Assembly: GCA_027592025.1 (NCBI GenBank)
Contig: JAQCIQ010000001.1
Span: 1 to 64,000, forward strand
Origin: Bacteroidota bacterium
GTDB lineage: Bacteria > Bacteroidota > Bacteroidia > Flavobacteriales > Flavobacteriaceae
Length of the DNA: 64,000 nt
Direction: 5' to 3'
Shown: one piece after another, positions 63,724 through 64,000 of the stretch
Layout of the letters: every line of letters starts with the position of its first letter
Numbering within the stretch: position 1 is the stretch's first letter
Made by a program: the position numbers and the translations under genes
The notes under the pieces: generated by a model
What the model was told of the DNA's origin: nothing
Database searches by the model: none
What the model saw: the letters and a program-made list of their open reading frames with translations, nothing else

Positions 63724-64000
63724 CTAGTTGTTGGATTTGAGGATTGAGATAATTTGTTCAGCCAATTCTTCCCCAATGCGATCCTGAGCCTCTAGAGTGG
63801 CAGCGCCAATATGTGGAGTGAGCGAAATTTTAGGATGCATTAACACTTGAACCGCAGGGGTTGGTTCGTTTTCGAAGGTGTCCAAACAGGCAAAGGCCAG
63901 TTTTCCACTGTCTAGGGCCTCTATTAAGGCAACTTCGTCAACAACCCCACCTCGAGAGCAATTGATGATTGCGGAACCCTGCTTCATCATGTCCATTTCC
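63724..64000 (-). CDS. serA: D-3-phosphoglycerate dehydrogenase-like protein, C-terminal part (cut by right edge)
   Basis: The last 91 residues of a D-2-hydroxyacid dehydrogenase, open to the right edge; the ATG at 63996 is an internal Met because the frame continues upstream. It shows the end of the NAD-binding domain (INCSRGGVVDEVALIEAL) with the catalytic Arg just before SRGG-type residues, the Glu in ENEP and the proton-donating His in TPHIGAAT, a typical arrangement in SerA. There is no ACT domain, as in the short SerA enzymes. The first step of serine synthesis is the likely role, but other 2-hydroxyacid dehydrogenases cannot be excluded from this fragment. Confidence 0.8.
   Translation of the reverse strand, partial: EMDMMKQGSAIINCSRGGVVDEVALIEALDSGKLAFACLDTFENEPTPAVQVLMHPKISLTPHIGAATLEAQDRIGEELAEQIISILKSNN

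Overview
The window reads as a stretch of core chromosome from a member of the Bacteroidota. The evidence is the gene content (BshA bacillithiol synthesis, a BatA-type protein, TIGR02757/DUF2400, DUF2911, DUF4159, an LptD/TamB pair, a fused 2-oxoacid dehydrogenase E1), weak or absent Shine-Dalgarno sequences, and at least fourteen copies of the Bacteroidota -7 promoter box TAnnTTTG placed just upstream of genes. The class is not resolved; Flavobacteriia-like or Cytophagia-like are both possible. I see no rRNA, tRNA, CRISPR array, insertion sequence, prophage or integrase. Only the first 0.5 kb, an AT-rich partial gene I do not recognise, looks accessory.

Layout. 1-7.7 kb: partial unknown gene, FAD-dependent dehydrogenase, small lipoprotein, small membrane protein, sulfide:quinone oxidoreductase, a KAS III-like/enoyl-reductase-like pair, a GNAT. 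7.7-12.4 kb (minus): rsmE, DUF4159 protein, AI-2E family permease, THUMP-like methyltransferase, and tsaD. 12.5-20 kb (plus): tamB, then pfkA-gapA-BadF-type sugar kinase. 20-23 kb (minus): lptD-ridA. 23-34.8 kb (plus): a long collinear run of peptidoglycan amidase, MCE protein, membrane Fe-S protein, HAD-like protein, CCG Fe-S protein, conserved unknown, GH3/beta-lactamase fusion, bshA, aroC and a dicarboxylate symporter. 34.8-43 kb: mutS2 with a DCC thiol protein, small membrane protein, ung, a nucleoside phosphorylase/SUI1/2OG-oxygenase operon, and the fused E1. 43-50 kb: uvrA, ECF sigma factor with a 44-codon gene, nth, bcp, a 482-residue unknown, an MBL hydrolase. 50-57 kb (minus): esterase, Tic20-like protein, a dihydroorotase homologue without metal ligands, BatA protein, GT2, DUF2400, lolD. 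57-64 kb: DUF2911 protein, SSS symporter, a 32-residue membrane protein, PIG-L deacetylase, msrA, a DUF6787-like protein and the 3' end of a serA-like gene.

Themes. Envelope building and recycling (LptD, TamB, MCE, LolD, amidase, GH3 fusion), DNA repair (UvrA, Ung, Nth, MutS2), thiol/redox protection (BshA, Bcp, MsrA, DCC protein, SQR) and central carbon metabolism dominate. No clear defence, secretion or biosynthetic island is visible. The best leads are two unlisted small genes (46726-46860 and 59800-59898), a perfect 16-bp inverted repeat inside ung, a dihydroorotase-like protein that has lost its catalytic residues, an Nth without its Fe-S cluster cysteines, the membrane Fe-S/HAD/CCG gene set, and the KAS III-like/enoyl-reductase-like pair. 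All functional statements come from reading motifs; no database search was run.
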